Notes under the pieces: generated by a model
The model's database searches: none
The model's input: only the letters and a program-made list of their open reading frames with translations
Told to the model about the DNA's origin: nothing
Translations under genes and position numbers: made by a program
Source: Bacteroidales bacterium
Lineage (GTDB): Bacteria; Bacteroidota; Bacteroidia; Bacteroidales; UBA932
Direction: 5' to 3'
Assembly (NCBI GenBank): GCA_017561265.1
Contig: JAFZDJ010000063.1
Span: 1-6,164 of the forward strand
Length of the DNA: 6,164 bases
In this document: in pieces, positions 6,157-6,164 of the stretch
Position numbering within the stretch: the first letter of the stretch is position 1
How the letters are laid out: each line of letters opens with the position of its first letter

Positions 6157-6164
6157 CTAAAAAA

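Overview
The window looks like a chromosomal segment of a Bacteroidota bacterium, most likely order Bacteroidales. Three things support this. The genes have no strong Shine-Dalgarno sequences. Promoters of the Bacteroidetes type (-33 TTTG / -7 TAnnTTTG) precede the abiE pair and a small membrane-protein gene. The gene families are also typical of the group: a TPR/transmembrane/HTH regulator, a long two-domain FtsX-like permease with its own ATPase, and an AbiE pair. The genus cannot be told from the sequence.

Layout from left to right. Positions 2-835 (+) hold the C-terminal part of a membrane-anchored regulator: end of a helical sensor region, one membrane segment, coiled coil and a LuxR-like HTH. 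It converges on a minus-strand ABC-transporter operon, and a strong hairpin at 838-867 separates the two. The operon reads permease (3895-1592), then 19 bp, then ATPase (1572-892). It is a MacB/LolD-like mechanotransmission exporter without an adaptor or outer-membrane gene in view. The 235-bp region upstream of the permease is the most structured non-coding DNA here: a sigma-54-like -24/-12 element near 3963-3978, a run of nine G, and three end-to-end copies of a palindrome AnTGTAAA-N5-TTTACAnT at 4030-4091. The palindromes sit about 80 to 140 bp upstream of the inferred start, as expected for an NtrC-type activator.

Beyond this lies a gene for a 68-residue membrane protein (4337-4131, minus), then a 183-bp spacer holding its promoter and a decayed copy of the 838-867 hairpin. 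Last, reading leftward from the right edge, come abiEi (6132-5386) and abiEii (about 5363-4521), a type IV toxin-antitoxin / phage-defence pair. The start of abiEii appears broken. Its conserved N-terminal helix is encoded in frame, but the only nearby ATG codons are in the neighbouring frame, one base off at an A4 run.

Functional reading: the left two thirds is a regulated envelope export system of unknown substrate, and the right third is a small defence or stability module. I see no tRNA, rRNA, CRISPR array, transposase or integrase. The most interesting points are the triple-palindrome enhancer with the sigma-54-like promoter and the abiEii start anomaly.
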